From Cichorium intybus (taxonomy: Eukaryota > Streptophyta > Magnoliopsida > Asterales > Asteraceae), in contig CM042014.1 in NCBI GenBank assembly GCA_023525715.1, positions 17,758,563 to 17,822,562 of the forward strand: 64,000 nt of DNA, written 5' to 3'. The notes under the pieces are model-generated. The model ran no database searches. It was not told the DNA's origin and saw only the letters and a program-made list of their open reading frames with translations. A program made the position numbers and the translations under genes. Of this stretch, positions 1 through 12,251 are shown in pieces (position 1 is the stretch's first letter; every line of letters begins with the position of its first letter).

Positions 1-1121
<1,121 letters not shown>

Positions 1122-1211
<90 letters not shown>
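1122..1211. repeat. (TA)n microsatellite
   Basis: A TA run of about 90 bp abutting the right end of the foldback element at 1121. Confidence 0.97.
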
Positions 1212-1216
<5 letters not shown>

Positions 1217-1516
1217 TGTTATGGTCTTTATCTCATAACTCTTAATATATAATATTTCAATGCTATAGCTTAATTTAATTTGAAACGACAAAAAACCGAA
1301 ACGGAACCAATAAACACAGACGGAAACGATCGTGAGACCGTACTGGTCCAGACCGTTAACCGGACCTGTATCAATAAATACCGAAAAAACACGGACCATT
1401 TCGAAACCAATTTTTCTGCCGGACTAGCGAACATTGTGGATGCCATCCTTTATCAGTTAGGCTCAACAAAGCTAAGCTATAGGATATAGATTTTGAATGA
1501 ACCAAAAGTAAATAAT
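1212..1516. other. Unassigned intergenic
   Basis: No coding signal or repeat boundary was recognised. A 69-codon open frame near 1280-1489 looks like chance. Confidence 0.4.
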
Positions 1517-1527
1517 AAGTTTTTAAA

Positions 1528-1717
1528 ATACTTTCCCATTTGTGGATTAATGCTAGGAAAAAGAAAGGTAGAAACTTAGTTTGGAGTCGATGGGTTAGTG
1601 ATCCGGTGTCTGAATTTGGTCATTCTAAGCTTTGATGTAATTGTACTCTGTTTCTTTTTCCGGGTTTGAGCTGCTTGCTCGCCCCTTATATAATTTTGCT
1701 GCTGTTCAAAAAAAAAA
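1528..1717 (+). mobile_element. 5'-truncated LINE 3' end with poly(A)
   Basis: A segment of about 190 bp ends in a run of about 12 A (to 1719) and is bracketed by an 11-bp direct repeat AAGTTTTTAAA (1517-1527 and 1718-1728), the expected target-site duplication of poly(A) retroposition. The sequence before the A run resembles the 3' tail of plant L1-type LINEs (pyrimidine-rich, ending GCTGCTGTTC then poly-A). No ORF survives. Confidence 0.6.
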
Positions 1718-1728
1718 AAGTTTTTAAA

Positions 1729-2715
1729 GATAATATCTAATAATCTGATGATAGTTTTTATAGAAAATGTTTATTATTATAGTTACGTATGTTAATTGAA
1801 AACCTAGGATAGATATCTAGAATCTAGATGAGACATTTTACATAGACGTGTAGAAAAAGGTAACACTTTAACTTGCTTCGCTAATTTAAAGTTATATGTT
1901 CATTTTCAGCCACCAGGTTGTATTGAGGCCTTTTCATTAAAGCCAACCATATGTTATTACATTAAAGTTATTAAATTGACGTTTATATGCAATCTTCCTG
2001 TGGGCTTAACTTATTTGGTCTCTGTGCATTGTATATTTGAATTGTCTTCATGACTTCAACCATTAAACCAGTCGAATCCTATAAGCCTCGTTGGACGTGG
2101 TTCAATATTAATCATGGAAAATTGCCATATACATAATTTACCGTCTTGCCCATTGTTTTTTTGCTAAAAATTGTCCAAAACAGAATATACATACATCCTA
2201 AATTATGATTATAATAATATTAAGAATCAAATAAACAATAATTAATCAAAATTTGTAATGAATATGAGCCGCCGGATTTGCCACCTTCCTCGCTGGTTCT
2301 TAAATAGACTTTTGGTTAGTGGTCGAGACCAAATGAGAGCAAAATCCCCAAGTTCTTGGTCTTTTTCGTCTACTAATTATATATTACTTAACTACAGAAA
2401 CATGCATGTCAACGTATCTTTCAAACCCGTCAATTATCTGCTTGCATCCACGAAGCCACATCTGTCAAGACAACAATCAACTAAATTTCATCTTATCTTT
2501 TTTAGGAATCCTTCTTCGAAGGTCCCATATAATTAACGACTTGTAACTTTAGCATTAAATGCTTGTAAAGTCTTCCTCCATGTGTTGTTTACTCAATAAA
2601 TCTAGAACCCAATACATAGAACCAGGATTCTCAAAACCACACAACTGAAAACGATTTTATTGTCGAGCTTGTACCTAGTGCAATAAGAATTGTACAGTTA
2701 GGCACCAACTTCAAG
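1729..2715. other. Upstream region of the VQ gene
   Basis: About 1 kb of AT-rich DNA without a convincing gene. A 92-codon open frame at 2258-2536 has no recognisable domain. It is presumably the promoter region of the VQ gene. I looked for canonical W-boxes and saw none with the complete TTGAC[C/T] core. Confidence 0.4.
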
Positions 2716-2724
2716 TATTTAAAT
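2716..2724 (+). promoter_or_regulatory. TATA box of the VQ gene
   Basis: TATTTAAAT lies 66 bp upstream of the VQ gene ATG, a normal plant spacing that leaves a 5' UTR of roughly 30-40 nt. Confidence 0.55.
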
Positions 2725-2781
2725 GCCCAACGATCCATCGGCACTTTTAAGTTTTACCCACCACAACCAACTTTCAAGAAA

Positions 2782-3114
2782 ATGAACAAAAGCAGTGGTG
2801 GCAGGCCTGCTGGCAAGAGCCCGACAACACCAGAATCTGATACAAAAGGCATAAAGGTGAAGTACATTTCGAGCCCAGTTATGGTGGAAGCCAAAGATGC
2901 TTCTCAATTTAAAGAAATTGTGCAACATTTCACCGGCCGAACTCCCCTCGAAACTAGCTTTACCATGTATTCGAATCCCACTTCCACCACCACCAACCCC
3001 ACCGGAGAAGCTACTTGTTCATGGTTTTCTTATGGACCTTCAAACACAAAACCAGGAGTCGGAATCGATAGTTGCTCATGGGAAGAGATTGCAGAGTGGA
3101 ATCAATACCGATAG
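2782..3114 (+). CDS. VQ-motif protein, sigma factor binding protein type
   Basis: An intronless gene of 110 codons. Residues 43-52 read FKEIVQHFTG, a full match to the VQ signature FxxxVQxxTG (F43, V47, Q48, T51, G52). It is preceded by VKYISSPVMV at 26-35, the basic and aliphatic stretch typical of the SIB1/SIB2 group. The N-terminus is rich in Ser, Lys and Pro. In this family the VQ motif binds the C-terminal zinc-finger half of WRKY transcription factors, and SIB members also enter plastids and bind sigma factors; they act in defence and senescence signalling. At 110 residues it is shorter than Arabidopsis SIB1 (about 150). The ATG is the first after a TATTTAAAT box. Family assignment is firm; WRKY partners and plastid targeting are inferred. 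Confidence 0.85.
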   Translation: MNKSSGGRPAGKSPTTPESDTKGIKVKYISSPVMVEAKDASQFKEIVQHFTGRTPLETSFTMYSNPTSTTTNPTGEATCSWFSYGPSNTKPGVGIDSCSWEEIAEWNQYR

Positions 3115-3567
3115 TTGCTTAGTGGCAAGAACAGTCGGTAATTATATTTTCATTTTGACCTTAACATGTAACCCAAACCCACAATTAGTATAAAACTCAG
3201 TTTTGGTCATGTGTTGAATGTTCGGTTTCTTTTAGTTGAAATTTAAATATTCTCTCGATGATGCTAAACGTATGGACCAATCTAGTCTAGACTATCTATC
3301 ATTTTTTTTTCAGATCAGATTAAAAAAAAAAAAACATGCAAGCAAAACACGAACAAGACAACCTACAAATTTACAAAATAGACCATCATATGATCCATCG
3401 TCCCGGAACATAAAGAACACAAAGTTTCGAAGTCAAACCAACATGGAGAATTCAAATATATAAAACATTCTACTTCCATAAACGTCTAAAAATACTACGA
3501 GCTACTACAAAACTCATAACACATGCAACTAAAGCATTTCGCCTACCACAAAGAGTATGATCGTTGA
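3115..3567. other. Convergent 3' region of VQ and GIF genes
   Basis: The VQ gene (plus) and the GIF gene (minus) converge here, so this 450-bp stretch holds both 3' UTRs. No further gene is recognised; a 75-codon open frame is unlikely to be real. Confidence 0.5.
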
Positions 3568-5685
3568 TCAGTTACCTTTGTCGGGAGATTTCAAGTACAG
3601 TGTCTCGCCACCATCCCCACCGCCGGAGCCACCACCTCGGCCCTCACTGTTAGGCCCAGAAATCCCAATATCTTGCTTACGGGAAAAGTCCGGGAACCCT
3701 GAGAGGTGAGTCCCACCGGCGGCAGAGTTGTTATTGTCGGTTTGTAGCATGTGAAGTCCGCTGGTTCCACCACCGGAGTTCATTCCTAGCTGGCTATGCA
3801 ACGCCTGTTGCTGCTGTAGTGACGAGTACTGTTGTTGACTGTAGAGCATCGAAGAACGTGCAGCCATGAGTGCTTGTGGTGACATCTGTTGCGCTTGTTG
3901 GTGCTGTTGCATGTAGTGACCACCTGGCTGTTGCATCATCCCGCCTTGTTGATACTATTGAAAAAAACTTAAAATTATATTGACAACGATAATAGCGAAT
4001 ATCGGAAAGTAAAAAATTTGATCTGAAAAGTGAAGATTTTTACCTGAGAATGAAGAGCAGGTGCCTGGGGTTGAGAGTCAGCAATGGCAGCAAGGTACAT
4101 CAGGTTCCTCTGAAGCTTAGCCTGATGTCTGCCATTATCAACAGGTGACATTAATTTCATTAGAACTTATTAGCAAAAGACAAATGTACTATAATTCATT
4201 TATTGATATATCAGAATACAAGTGTACAATTTGGGCCAAAATTCATATCGAAAATAGAAATACTCACTCTGCACATTCCGCCATTTTCCCTGAGTTTTGA
4301 CTCTCAACAATTTTGAGGATCAGAGATTTGTTTTCGTCAAGATACTGCAAATGAATAATACAAACGAAAGAAAACTTATACATATATGAGACCAAGAACA
4401 ACGAATTAATATAAGAAGAATTGTTCCATTAAGGCGATCGTGATATATCGTCACCTAGTATTTAAATTTTACACTATCGAATTAATAAAAAGATTGATTA
4501 TATAGAGAACACATACAAAAGAGGGAAGTGGGGTTATTGTATAAAACATATTATAATCTTCTTTACGTAAGGAAATCTGGTAATAAGATGCCTAGACCAC
4601 AAAAGACACCACATGAATCAACATGGCAAATCAAATACAAAAGCACAAAGATTGATGCGAATAAAGAATGTTTAATGACGAATCTTTATTAACCCATTAC
4701 CAAGAAGGTGAGGTAATTTTATTTAATATTTAATTCCGTAAACCTGCACATTCAAATCAAATTCCCAAATAAATTATAAACTATATGTTTTTCGAACAGA
4801 AAGAATATATTTTCATGCAACCACCAAAAAAAGTCCACTTGACGGAATTAAAATGCACCCTTTTTGGAATTTCGGACACTTTTAATCATTAAAAAACGAC
4901 TCTTTGTCCAATATTTTAAAATGATATTTCTTTTTTGGTGAACATGAAACCTGTCTTTTCCCAACTCATCTATAGTTCTTTACCACTTTCAAACCCTAAA
5001 TAAAAATACTTCCTTTTGTAAACCTCTATCGCCTTTCTTGAACTAGTGAAGTAATAATTTTCAAAAACCCATTTAGGTTTAAGGGTATTCGACCATAGGT
5101 TAACTACAGGACCTTTGGGTTGTGTTTCAAATCTTTTTTTCTGTGCCGGTTATAAAGAAAACCCGAAGGTACGCAAAGTTCAAAACTTTAACCATCTTGT
5201 TTTAGTTTCCAAGTAAACAAGGGATAAAAATAACAAATAGAAGATCAAGAAAACATTACGAAAACAACTACCCATAAAAAGATTGGTCGAAAAAACATGT
5301 GTTAATGTTGGGAGTAATGAACAGATGATGGAAAGAAGTTTAGTATGGTGAAAACATATCGAACCCAAAAGTACAGCAATAAATTAAAGATACATGTGAT
5401 GATAAAGTCTATATATACAGGGAAACTTGTTGCAGATGAAGAAACAAGCAGGAAAAAGGCAGGCAAAAGCCAAAAAAAGCAACATGAAAAGATGAATAAA
5501 GTTGAACAAATCCACCCAACAGCAAGACACGCACACAGAACTGGATTCTGGTGTGTGAAAGAGAAAGTTAAAGGTGAAAACATCTCAGGGAGGAAGGAAA
5601 CCTGTTGAATATGATCAGTAGTGACGTTGTTTGTGGGATAATAGGCTGCCATCATGGGCTGCATCTGCATCAGGTGCTGCTGCAT
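3568..5685 (-). CDS. GIF1: GRF-interacting factor (GIF1/AN3 type), SSXT co-activator
   Basis: Four coding exons on the minus strand: 5685-5602, 4344-4268, 4128-4044 and 3954-3568, all with GT-AG introns. Summed they are 633 nt, giving 210 residues, the same length as I recall for Arabidopsis AN3. Exon 1 starts MQQHLMQMQPMMAAYYP. Exon 2 encodes YLDENKSLILKIVESQN and ends on a split codon completed by exon 3 (HQAKLQRNLMYLAAIADSQ); together these make the SNH/SSXT domain that binds growth-regulating factors. Exon 4 is Gln/Met-rich, then Gly-rich, ending ETLYLKSPDKGN, a GIF1-like tail. GIF proteins lack a DNA-binding domain; in the nucleus they bridge GRF transcription factors and SWI/SNF remodellers to promote leaf cell proliferation. 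Intron 1 is long (about 1.26 kb). GIF2/GIF3 paralogues are less likely, given the start and tail. Confidence 0.93.
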
Positions 5686-6020
5686 TATATATATTTCTCT
5701 CCCACTCTTTCACCGCTCTCTCTCACTTTCTCTCTCTATAAATATGTGGGTGGGTGTCTTTCTCTCTCTATCTCTAGAAATGGATAGACGACGAGCAGTG
5801 CAAATTGCAAAGAGGAAAATGTGAAATGGGGCTCACAAAGAGATCCGCTTTATCTTTCTTTGTGTTTGCGAGTTTTTTTGTGGGTTAAAACTCTAAAACA
5901 GGTTTGGCTCCGGTTGTTTGATTGCAAGACTAAATGGGGTCTTTGAAGCCCCTCAAAACACAGAGATTAATGGCAGAAATGTCGATAGATGAAGGGTAAA
6001 AGAAAACAAAAAGGCAGCAG
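5686..6020 (-). other. Probable 5' UTR of the GIF gene
   Basis: About 330 nt between a candidate TATA box and the GIF ATG. Next to the start codon it carries a GA-rich tract on the coding strand (seen as CT repeats at 5694-5776), a common feature of plant leaders. The exact transcription start is inferred. Confidence 0.45.
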
Positions 6021-6049
6021 GCTTTTCTCAGTGTACTACAATCTTTGGC

Positions 6050-6058
6050 TATATATAC
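6050..6058 (-). promoter_or_regulatory. Candidate TATA box of the GIF gene
   Basis: The minus strand reads TGTATATATAGCC here, about 365 bp upstream of the GIF start codon. It is the best TATA candidate upstream of the GA-rich leader. Confidence 0.4.
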
Positions 6059-6507
6059 AGCTGGTGGTGGTAGGATGAAAGAGGGTGGCACAATTTCAAA
6101 TTAGGGTTTAGGGGTTTTTCTACCTTTTGGTTCTTTCAACTTCAAGTGGCCATAAAAATTGCAAGATGAATATAGGAGGAGGTAAGCACCAATTTTATAA
6201 CTTTCTTACTTTTAGCTACATCTCATTATATAATCCTTAAATTTTGTTACCACTTTATTTTTTTCTTGATAATTAATATCAGTTATAAGACAATGGTTTT
6301 TTTTTTTTTCGATAAATCATAAATCATGTTTCTTAAAAAAATATAACCGTAATTGTTTGATATCAAAATTAAAGTGTCTATTGACCGAGTACAATAAAGT
6401 TGATGTTGTATTTAAGATGAGGGTAAATAGAATAAAATCGTCGCTAAGTATACTTATAGACATTAATATTAATAAAATCCTTCAAAAAAATTTAATTTTT
6501 TGGTAGC
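6059..6507. other. GIF gene upstream region
   Basis: No gene was recognised. It is AT-rich and presumably holds GIF promoter elements, then runs into the MULE MITE at 6517. Confidence 0.35.
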
Positions 6508-6516
6508 TTATGATAT

Positions 6517-6848
<332 letters not shown>

Positions 6849-6999
6849 TTATGATATTCTTACTAAAGTAAACACATTTTCATACATTTTTCTTCAAAAC
6901 AACTAATTGAAGTTGATACCAATAATTGCACTTTATCATCGTGGGATATAACCTAAAATATGAAGGATAAGAGTGTCTCAACTTTATTTTACATTCTAA

Positions 7000-7317
7000 G
7001 AGCATCCTAGAGCTTTTTCAATCAAAAAACTCTCTTATTTTTAACAAGCTATAGTGAAGGCTTTTTCAAAGAGCTTGCTAATTATTAAACACTATGGCTA
7101 AAGCTTTTTCAATAATAACATTATTCTATTTATATATCTATTCTATTTATATATTTTTTCACATAATAAATAAAGGGAATCATTAATTGGGGGACCAAAA
7201 AAGTTTAAGTGAAAAAGTTCTTTATGGTGAATGAAAAAGCTCTAGTAACTTGTTAATGAGGTGGCATAAAAAAACACTAAAAAGCTCTATGAAACAACTT
7301 TCATATTGTAGATGCTT
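7000..7317. mobile_element. Probable Tourist-like (Harbinger) MITE
   Basis: The left end GAGCATCCTAGAGCTTTTTC and the right end (reverse complement AAGCATCTAC) are weakly inverted, and the piece is bounded by TAA on both sides (6997-6999 and 7318-7320), the 3-bp duplication of PIF/Harbinger elements. Internal copies of the AGCTTTTTC motif recur. It is about 318 bp with no ORF. A Harbinger transposase relic lies 300 bp away. Confidence 0.5.
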
Positions 7318-7623
7318 TAAGGGTGGAGAAGTCAGATATTTCTCAACTCTTACAACCTACTTGCTACATACTCTTTCAACATACTTGCTACATAAGAGTC
7401 ACATCAAATTTTTATTCTTTTCTTACTTTCATCTTTCTCAAACCATAACATAATGAATCCATATTTTTCAACTCATACAATTTAAAAAAAAAAACATTTA
7501 GATATTAAATAACTTAAAATGAAATAAATAATACTAAAATTCAAAATAACATTTCCTTAAAAAAATAAAACTACAAACAAGAATTTAAAACATAAATACA
7601 ATAATTAAAATAAATTAATGGTC

Positions 7624-7960
7624 TTAAGAAGGTATATAGGCATGTTCAATGTGATCAACAAGATCCGATCGAAGTTGATAGTGGGTTCCTAAGTCACGTA
7701 ATTCCATAATTATGTATTCATTTATTTCTACATCGATGGGGAGATCGATATTATGTATCAGACATATAGCAACACCTTCATCGTTCAGTATCATATTGTG
7801 TAATATAAGGCAAACATACATTACATCTATACATCTATCAACCTTCATCAACCGTGTATGCTATCTTATTATGACTCATCGAGCTTTTGGTATGTTGAAT
7901 GCCCATTCCATGTCCTTTCTTGTCACTTCTTGTGCGGTATTGAAACGTTTATTTTATGCG
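7624..7960 (-). pseudogene. PIF/Harbinger transposase relic (C-terminal part)
   Basis: The minus-strand reading gives KRFNTAQEVTRKDMEWAFN, two stops, then VDRCIDVMYVCLILHNMI. This matches the end of plant Harbinger transposases (ARKDVERAFG ... IMYACIILHNMI), including the ILHNMI block of the DDE domain. In-frame stops and the absence of the catalytic N-terminal part make it a dead fragment. The solo-LTR-like sequence starting at 7964 appears to have cut into its upstream side. Confidence 0.7.
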
Positions 7961-7963
7961 TTA

Positions 7964-10620
7964 TGTAACATCCCTCACTATGGGTAATTATAAAAACATA
8001 ATTTTTAAACCCATAAGTTTTTATCAAATGCATAAAATCATCACATACGAGAGCTTTGGTCCGAAACATCTCATTGTGGTTAAATTGGCTTTCGAACATT
8101 TTTTCAAAATCCATTTGGTTTTGTTTAAAAATCATTTCAGAGTTTAAATTGTGGAAATCATATGGTCCCACTTTCAAAACGACTTAGTTTGTAAAAGAGC
8201 AAAGTTGTCATAATCTGAATATCATTACATAGTTCAAATGAAACCATGCAATCTGTGGCCTTCTAGAATGTCAAGCTCTACATAAGTCGTAATTAATCAT
8301 CAACCTAAGTACATGTCAAAATAAGTTTGACAATGGAAATGCCTAATGAGTCTACCGGTGGTCAACTCATTCAGAGTAGGCGATGTCAATTATCGTACTC
8401 GAGTCAAACCCTTAAAAGTAATTTTAAAACACTCGTACATCATAAAATGGTTGGAAGGAATTTTTGTCCCCAAAATCATCATTGTCAACATTCAAATACA
8501 ACTTGCAACATTAAAAAGCATCATAGATGTAGTTAGGGAATTGTCCTAAAATCAACATGGATAACCTAATCATCATAAAACATCGTTTGTATAAAACATC
8601 ATTTCATCATAAAAGGGTAAATCATGCATGTAATGAATAAACATGCAACCAACCCAATCCCCAATCCCGTCTCACTAAGTACACATCACATGAATGGTTT
8701 AATGGGCGGTCTAATATTACATATACACTGTCACTTTCAACTAGGATCTCGTAAACCATCAACCAAGATCCACACGTTGGGTAGCTAGTTTCTACATGTG
8801 CAAGTAGTGATTATCTAGAAATCTAACCACAACATATTTCATATTTCATCTTTCATCTTTAGTCAAGTTCCATATAGATATGAGTGACCATCTCAAACGC
8901 CCATCCTAAATGCAAATACGATGCATAAGTAGGATGTAACTTTAGCTTCAAAACAATATTTCATCTTTGGGAAATCATCTTTCTAACACCTTTAGTTCAA
9001 AAACATCTTTTTGTCATCAATAATTCAAAATCATCTTAAATGCATTATAAATATATTTTCATGAATGCACACATATACTTATATTATAGCACATAACATT
9101 TTGATTGAATGCATAAACATCTTTGTTAAAACAAGAATAAGTTTTAGAGACATGTACTCAGCTAAACTCACCTTAGTCTAGATGTTAGACAAGTCCTTGA
9201 CCACCTTTAAGTTGCTACAACTCGACTTTCTTCCTACAAGTCAAGAAAAGAAGGTATCACACTCAATTCACCCAATCTTAAGGGTCAAACTTCTTATTAT
9301 TACCAACTTCATTTCTCAATGTTAAACACCTATCGAATAAGGAGTTACTAGGCTAAACAACTCCTAAACATAAGTTCTCAGGGTTGGAGAATCAAACACC
9401 AAAGGTCCAAGCCTGTGGAGAGTGCTACATCAAGCAAAAGACAACATAGGGGTTGTGCGGGTCGCATGAGACATTGGAAGGCATGAATTCCTAAATTTTC
9501 ATTTCGTGCAGGCAGTGCATATGCAGTCTAAAAGCCCACGTGGGTTGCATATGCACTTTGCAAAAAACCTCATTTCTTTACATTTTTAGTCCCCAACACG
9601 TCTAAATGCATCCCAAGGCTCCTTAAACACTTATACAACCAAGGGATGACTAATATTATGGTTTTCCAATCCAAAACACACATTCTATCCTTATCAAGCT
9701 TATGACTTAATTATTAAGCACTTAATGCTTATTTTCTATTCCTCTAACAAGATTTGGAGTTTAGCATTAAGTTTAAGTCATTTATTGTATAAGGAGCCAT
9801 CCATTCATTCATTAAGAACTTAATTAATTGGTCATCCAAGTTGGATTCATCCCATAACTTCAAATTCTTATTTTTCAAGGGAATCAAACAATGGAATCCC
9901 CAATTCCATTCCATCCAACCTTTTCTAACAAGGGTTCTAATAATTCCAAATGGTTGGATTTCATTTAGGAAACAATCTAAAATGGATCCCTTCATCCAAA
10001 ACACATCAAAAGGTCAACTCTTACTAGTTCTAATGTCCAATCATCCATGTTACATTTCTAGGGTTCATAATGACCCAAATCCATCAATGGATTCAATGGT
10101 TGCTAGATTTCTTTATGTTAAAGGGTTGGAATCAATAGGAAATCATTTGGAAATGATTTATTTCATCCAAAATACATTAAGGAACCAATAACACAACTAG
10201 ATTCATCAATAACTCAAAATTTACATGGTTATAGGGTTTTAAAATACCCATTTCATCACTAGAGGTTATTCCAAGCTATCCATGGGTTATATAGTGATCA
10301 AAAAATGTTTACAAATTATAAACCAACACTTGGGATCATAGGAATGACCTCCCCTAAAAATCGTTCTTGGATTTGACCAAACCCATACCCAAAAATGGGG
10401 TTTTCAACTAGAAATGAAAGATTTCTTGCCAAAAATCACCCAAGATTCTTATTCCAATGAATAGGGCTTGAAATTCTTCACCAAAACTTTTCCAAATATG
10501 AAAATGGAGAAGTTTAGCTCTCCCCCCCCCTCAAAATTGTCATCTCTAGCTGAAACGAGGCTTCTCGCCTTCTTAAATCTCCAACTTCTGAAAAATGGCA
10601 CATACGCCCCCCTCATACTC
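7964..10620 (-). mobile_element. Probable solo LTR of a Ty3/gypsy element
   Basis: In minus orientation this stretch ends GGGATGTTACA at 7964, like the GGGGCGTTACA end of the complete gypsy LTR at 21543-22996. It shares that LTR's plan: a GTGAG motif about half way, a cysteine-codon-free leader-like stretch, and a TATA candidate (ACTATATAACCC, near 10280-10290). No gag or pol is seen in 2.6 kb. The high-coordinate end is not clear: it is lost near G and C runs at about 10.52-10.63 kb where a hAT-like hairpin sits, and no target duplication was found. The length and the class are therefore inferred. Confidence 0.4.
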
Positions 10621-10629
10621 TTGGGGGGG

Positions 10630-10814
10630 GGGGTCTGGATGTGCTTATAATATCAGCTTGTTGACTTATTGGCTTTTTGGAAAAGTCATAAGTCATAAGT
10701 AAGGGCATTCTTACTTATTAAAAACTGCTTATTTGCCCTTGCTTATGGCTTATGACTTTTCCGAAAAGTCAATAAGTCAATAAGCTGATTTTATAAGCAC
10801 ATCCAAATAGCCCC
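10630..10814. mobile_element. hAT-like foldback MITE
   Basis: A near-perfect 185-bp hairpin. The left arm contains GGATGTGCTTATAATATCAG and GAAAAGTCATAAG; the right arm is its inverse, ending AAGCACATCCAAATAGCCCC. The AAGTCATAAGTCATAAG core is typical of short hAT-type MITEs in plants. The left border merges with a run of about 13 G, so the 8-bp target duplication could not be read. Confidence 0.65.
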
Positions 10815-11042
10815 TCGATCATTAAATGATGAAAAATATTATAGAAAGTCCAATTGATCCTATAGTTTGACCATACTGTTCTATATCAAGGGAAGTGTAG
10901 CTGATGAAGTTTTTGAAAATCCTCAATGCTTAATGAAAAAGGCTCTACCTATATGGAACCATGAAAATAGAGGCGATGGTAATGAAGATATTATATCCAT
11001 ATTATTATCATAAGTAATTTACCATAAAACATCTATCATATT

Positions 11043-11201
11043 GTTGAAGGTTGTACTTCATTTAAATACATACCGGAAAATTCGTCTATTGCTTATGGAA
11101 GCATCATTAACGTTAAAGAGAATAAAGCATTTGTTCGTGAATACAAAGTGTTTTTCTATAACAAGGATAATATCATCACTCATATTCGTACTCATTTTTA
11201 A
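11043..11201 (+). pseudogene. Possible NTF2/SnoaL wound-induced-like gene fragment
   Basis: A 53-codon reading frame without a start codon reads TSFKYIPENSSIAYGS, then VKENKAFVREYKVFFY and DNIITHIRTHF. The pattern of Phe-x-x-x-Pro, a Gly-Ser turn, and a final IITxxRxxF resembles the end of wound-induced WIN1-type NTF2-like proteins. No further exon was found. The similarity is weak and the call is tentative; it may be random. Confidence 0.22.
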
Positions 11202-11243
11202 TACACAATTTTGAATTATATGAAAATGATTTGTGTCATCAAG

Positions 11244-11316
11244 TCAAATTAGGAATTGTAGCAAAAACTTATAGAAGTTTTGACCCAACAATGCCAGAAG
11301 CATTTTTTTTGGATTG

Positions 11317-11389
<73 letters not shown>

Positions 11390-11457
11390 ATTAGGAATTG
11401 TAGCAAAAACTTATAGAAGTTTTGACCCAACAATGCAGAAGCATTTTTTTTGGATTG

Positions 11458-11534
<77 letters not shown>
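11244..11534. repeat. Tandem duplication of a unit ending in (TA)n
   Basis: The 77-bp sequence starting TCAAATTAGGAATTGTAGC and ending TTTGGATTGAAAT occurs at 11244-11320 and again at 11386-11461, each followed by a TA run of 65-73 bp. The copies differ by one base (CAATGCCAG against CAATGCAG) and slightly in the T run, so the duplication is recent. Confidence 0.9.
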
Positions 11535-11536
<2 letters not shown>

Positions 11537-11835
11537 AACGGTTCAAATGAGAACAACTAAAAGGTTGAGAACCGTGAGAAACACTAATTCACAGTTTAAT
11601 AATGTTGTATTTTTTATTATGTTATAGTATTCGAAGTTTAATAACTATAAATTTTATTATATTGTGAATATTGTAAAACGTATTAAAAAATAAGAAAATT
11701 TATTAAGTTTGATGTATTTTCACATAATAAACAAGTGTGAAAAAACAAAAAAACGAAAAAGAACATGATTCTTAATGTGTGAATATCGGTTCTCACGGTT
11801 CTTAACCTTTTAGTGGTTCTCATTTGAACCTATTC

Positions 11836-11836
<1 letters not shown>
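11535..11836. mobile_element. TIR MITE, 302 bp, between TA and CT repeats
   Basis: Left end GGAACGGTTCAAATGAGAAC and right end (reverse complement) GGAATAGGTTCAAATGAGAA are inverted for about 47 bp, reaching AAGAACCGTGAGAA. It has no ORF. TA lies on the left and a CT run on the right, so a TA target duplication is possible but cannot be proven. Confidence 0.75.

Positions 11837-11882
<46 letters not shown>
11836..11882. repeat. (CT)n then (TA)n
   Basis: A CT run of about 26 bp continues into about 21 bp of TA, separating two TIR elements. Confidence 0.9.
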
Positions 11883-12165
11883 GGGATAGGATCAACATAG
11901 AACCACTTTTTATCCATAGAACCATAGAACCACTATGTTCAGTCCTGAACATGCATATGTTCAGTACCGAACATACATATGTTAAGAGCTGAACATACGT
12001 ATATGTTCATTAGTGAACATATATAATATATGTTCACTAATGAACATATATGTATGTTCAGCTCTGAACATATGTATGTTCGGTACTGAACATATGCATG
12101 TTCAGTACTGAACATAGTGGTTCTATGGTTCTATGTCTAATTTTGGTTCTATGTTGATCCCACCC

Positions 12166-12168
<3 letters not shown>
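11883..12168. mobile_element. Near-perfect hairpin MITE built of palindromes
   Basis: The ends GGGATAGGATCAACATAGAA and (reverse complement) GAGGGGTGGGATCAACATAG start two arms of about 140 bp that pair almost completely around a TATATAATATA centre near 12025. Within each arm are short palindromes of the form GTTCAGnnCTGAAC and GTTCATTAGTGAAC. TA repeats touch both ends. There is no ORF. Confidence 0.8.

Positions 12169-12250
<82 letters not shown>
12169..12250. repeat. (TA)n microsatellite
   Basis: A pure TA run of 82 bp abutting the hairpin MITE. Confidence 0.95.

Positions 12251-12251
<1 letters not shown>

Noticed and set aside
1970..2460. W-box candidates upstream of the VQ gene
   Set aside because: TTGACG and GTCAA words are present, but none has the complete TTGAC[C/T] core on either strand.
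2258..2536. 92-codon plus-strand frame upstream of the VQ gene
   Set aside because: No domain, no TATA-like context of its own, and composition like the surrounding intergenic DNA.
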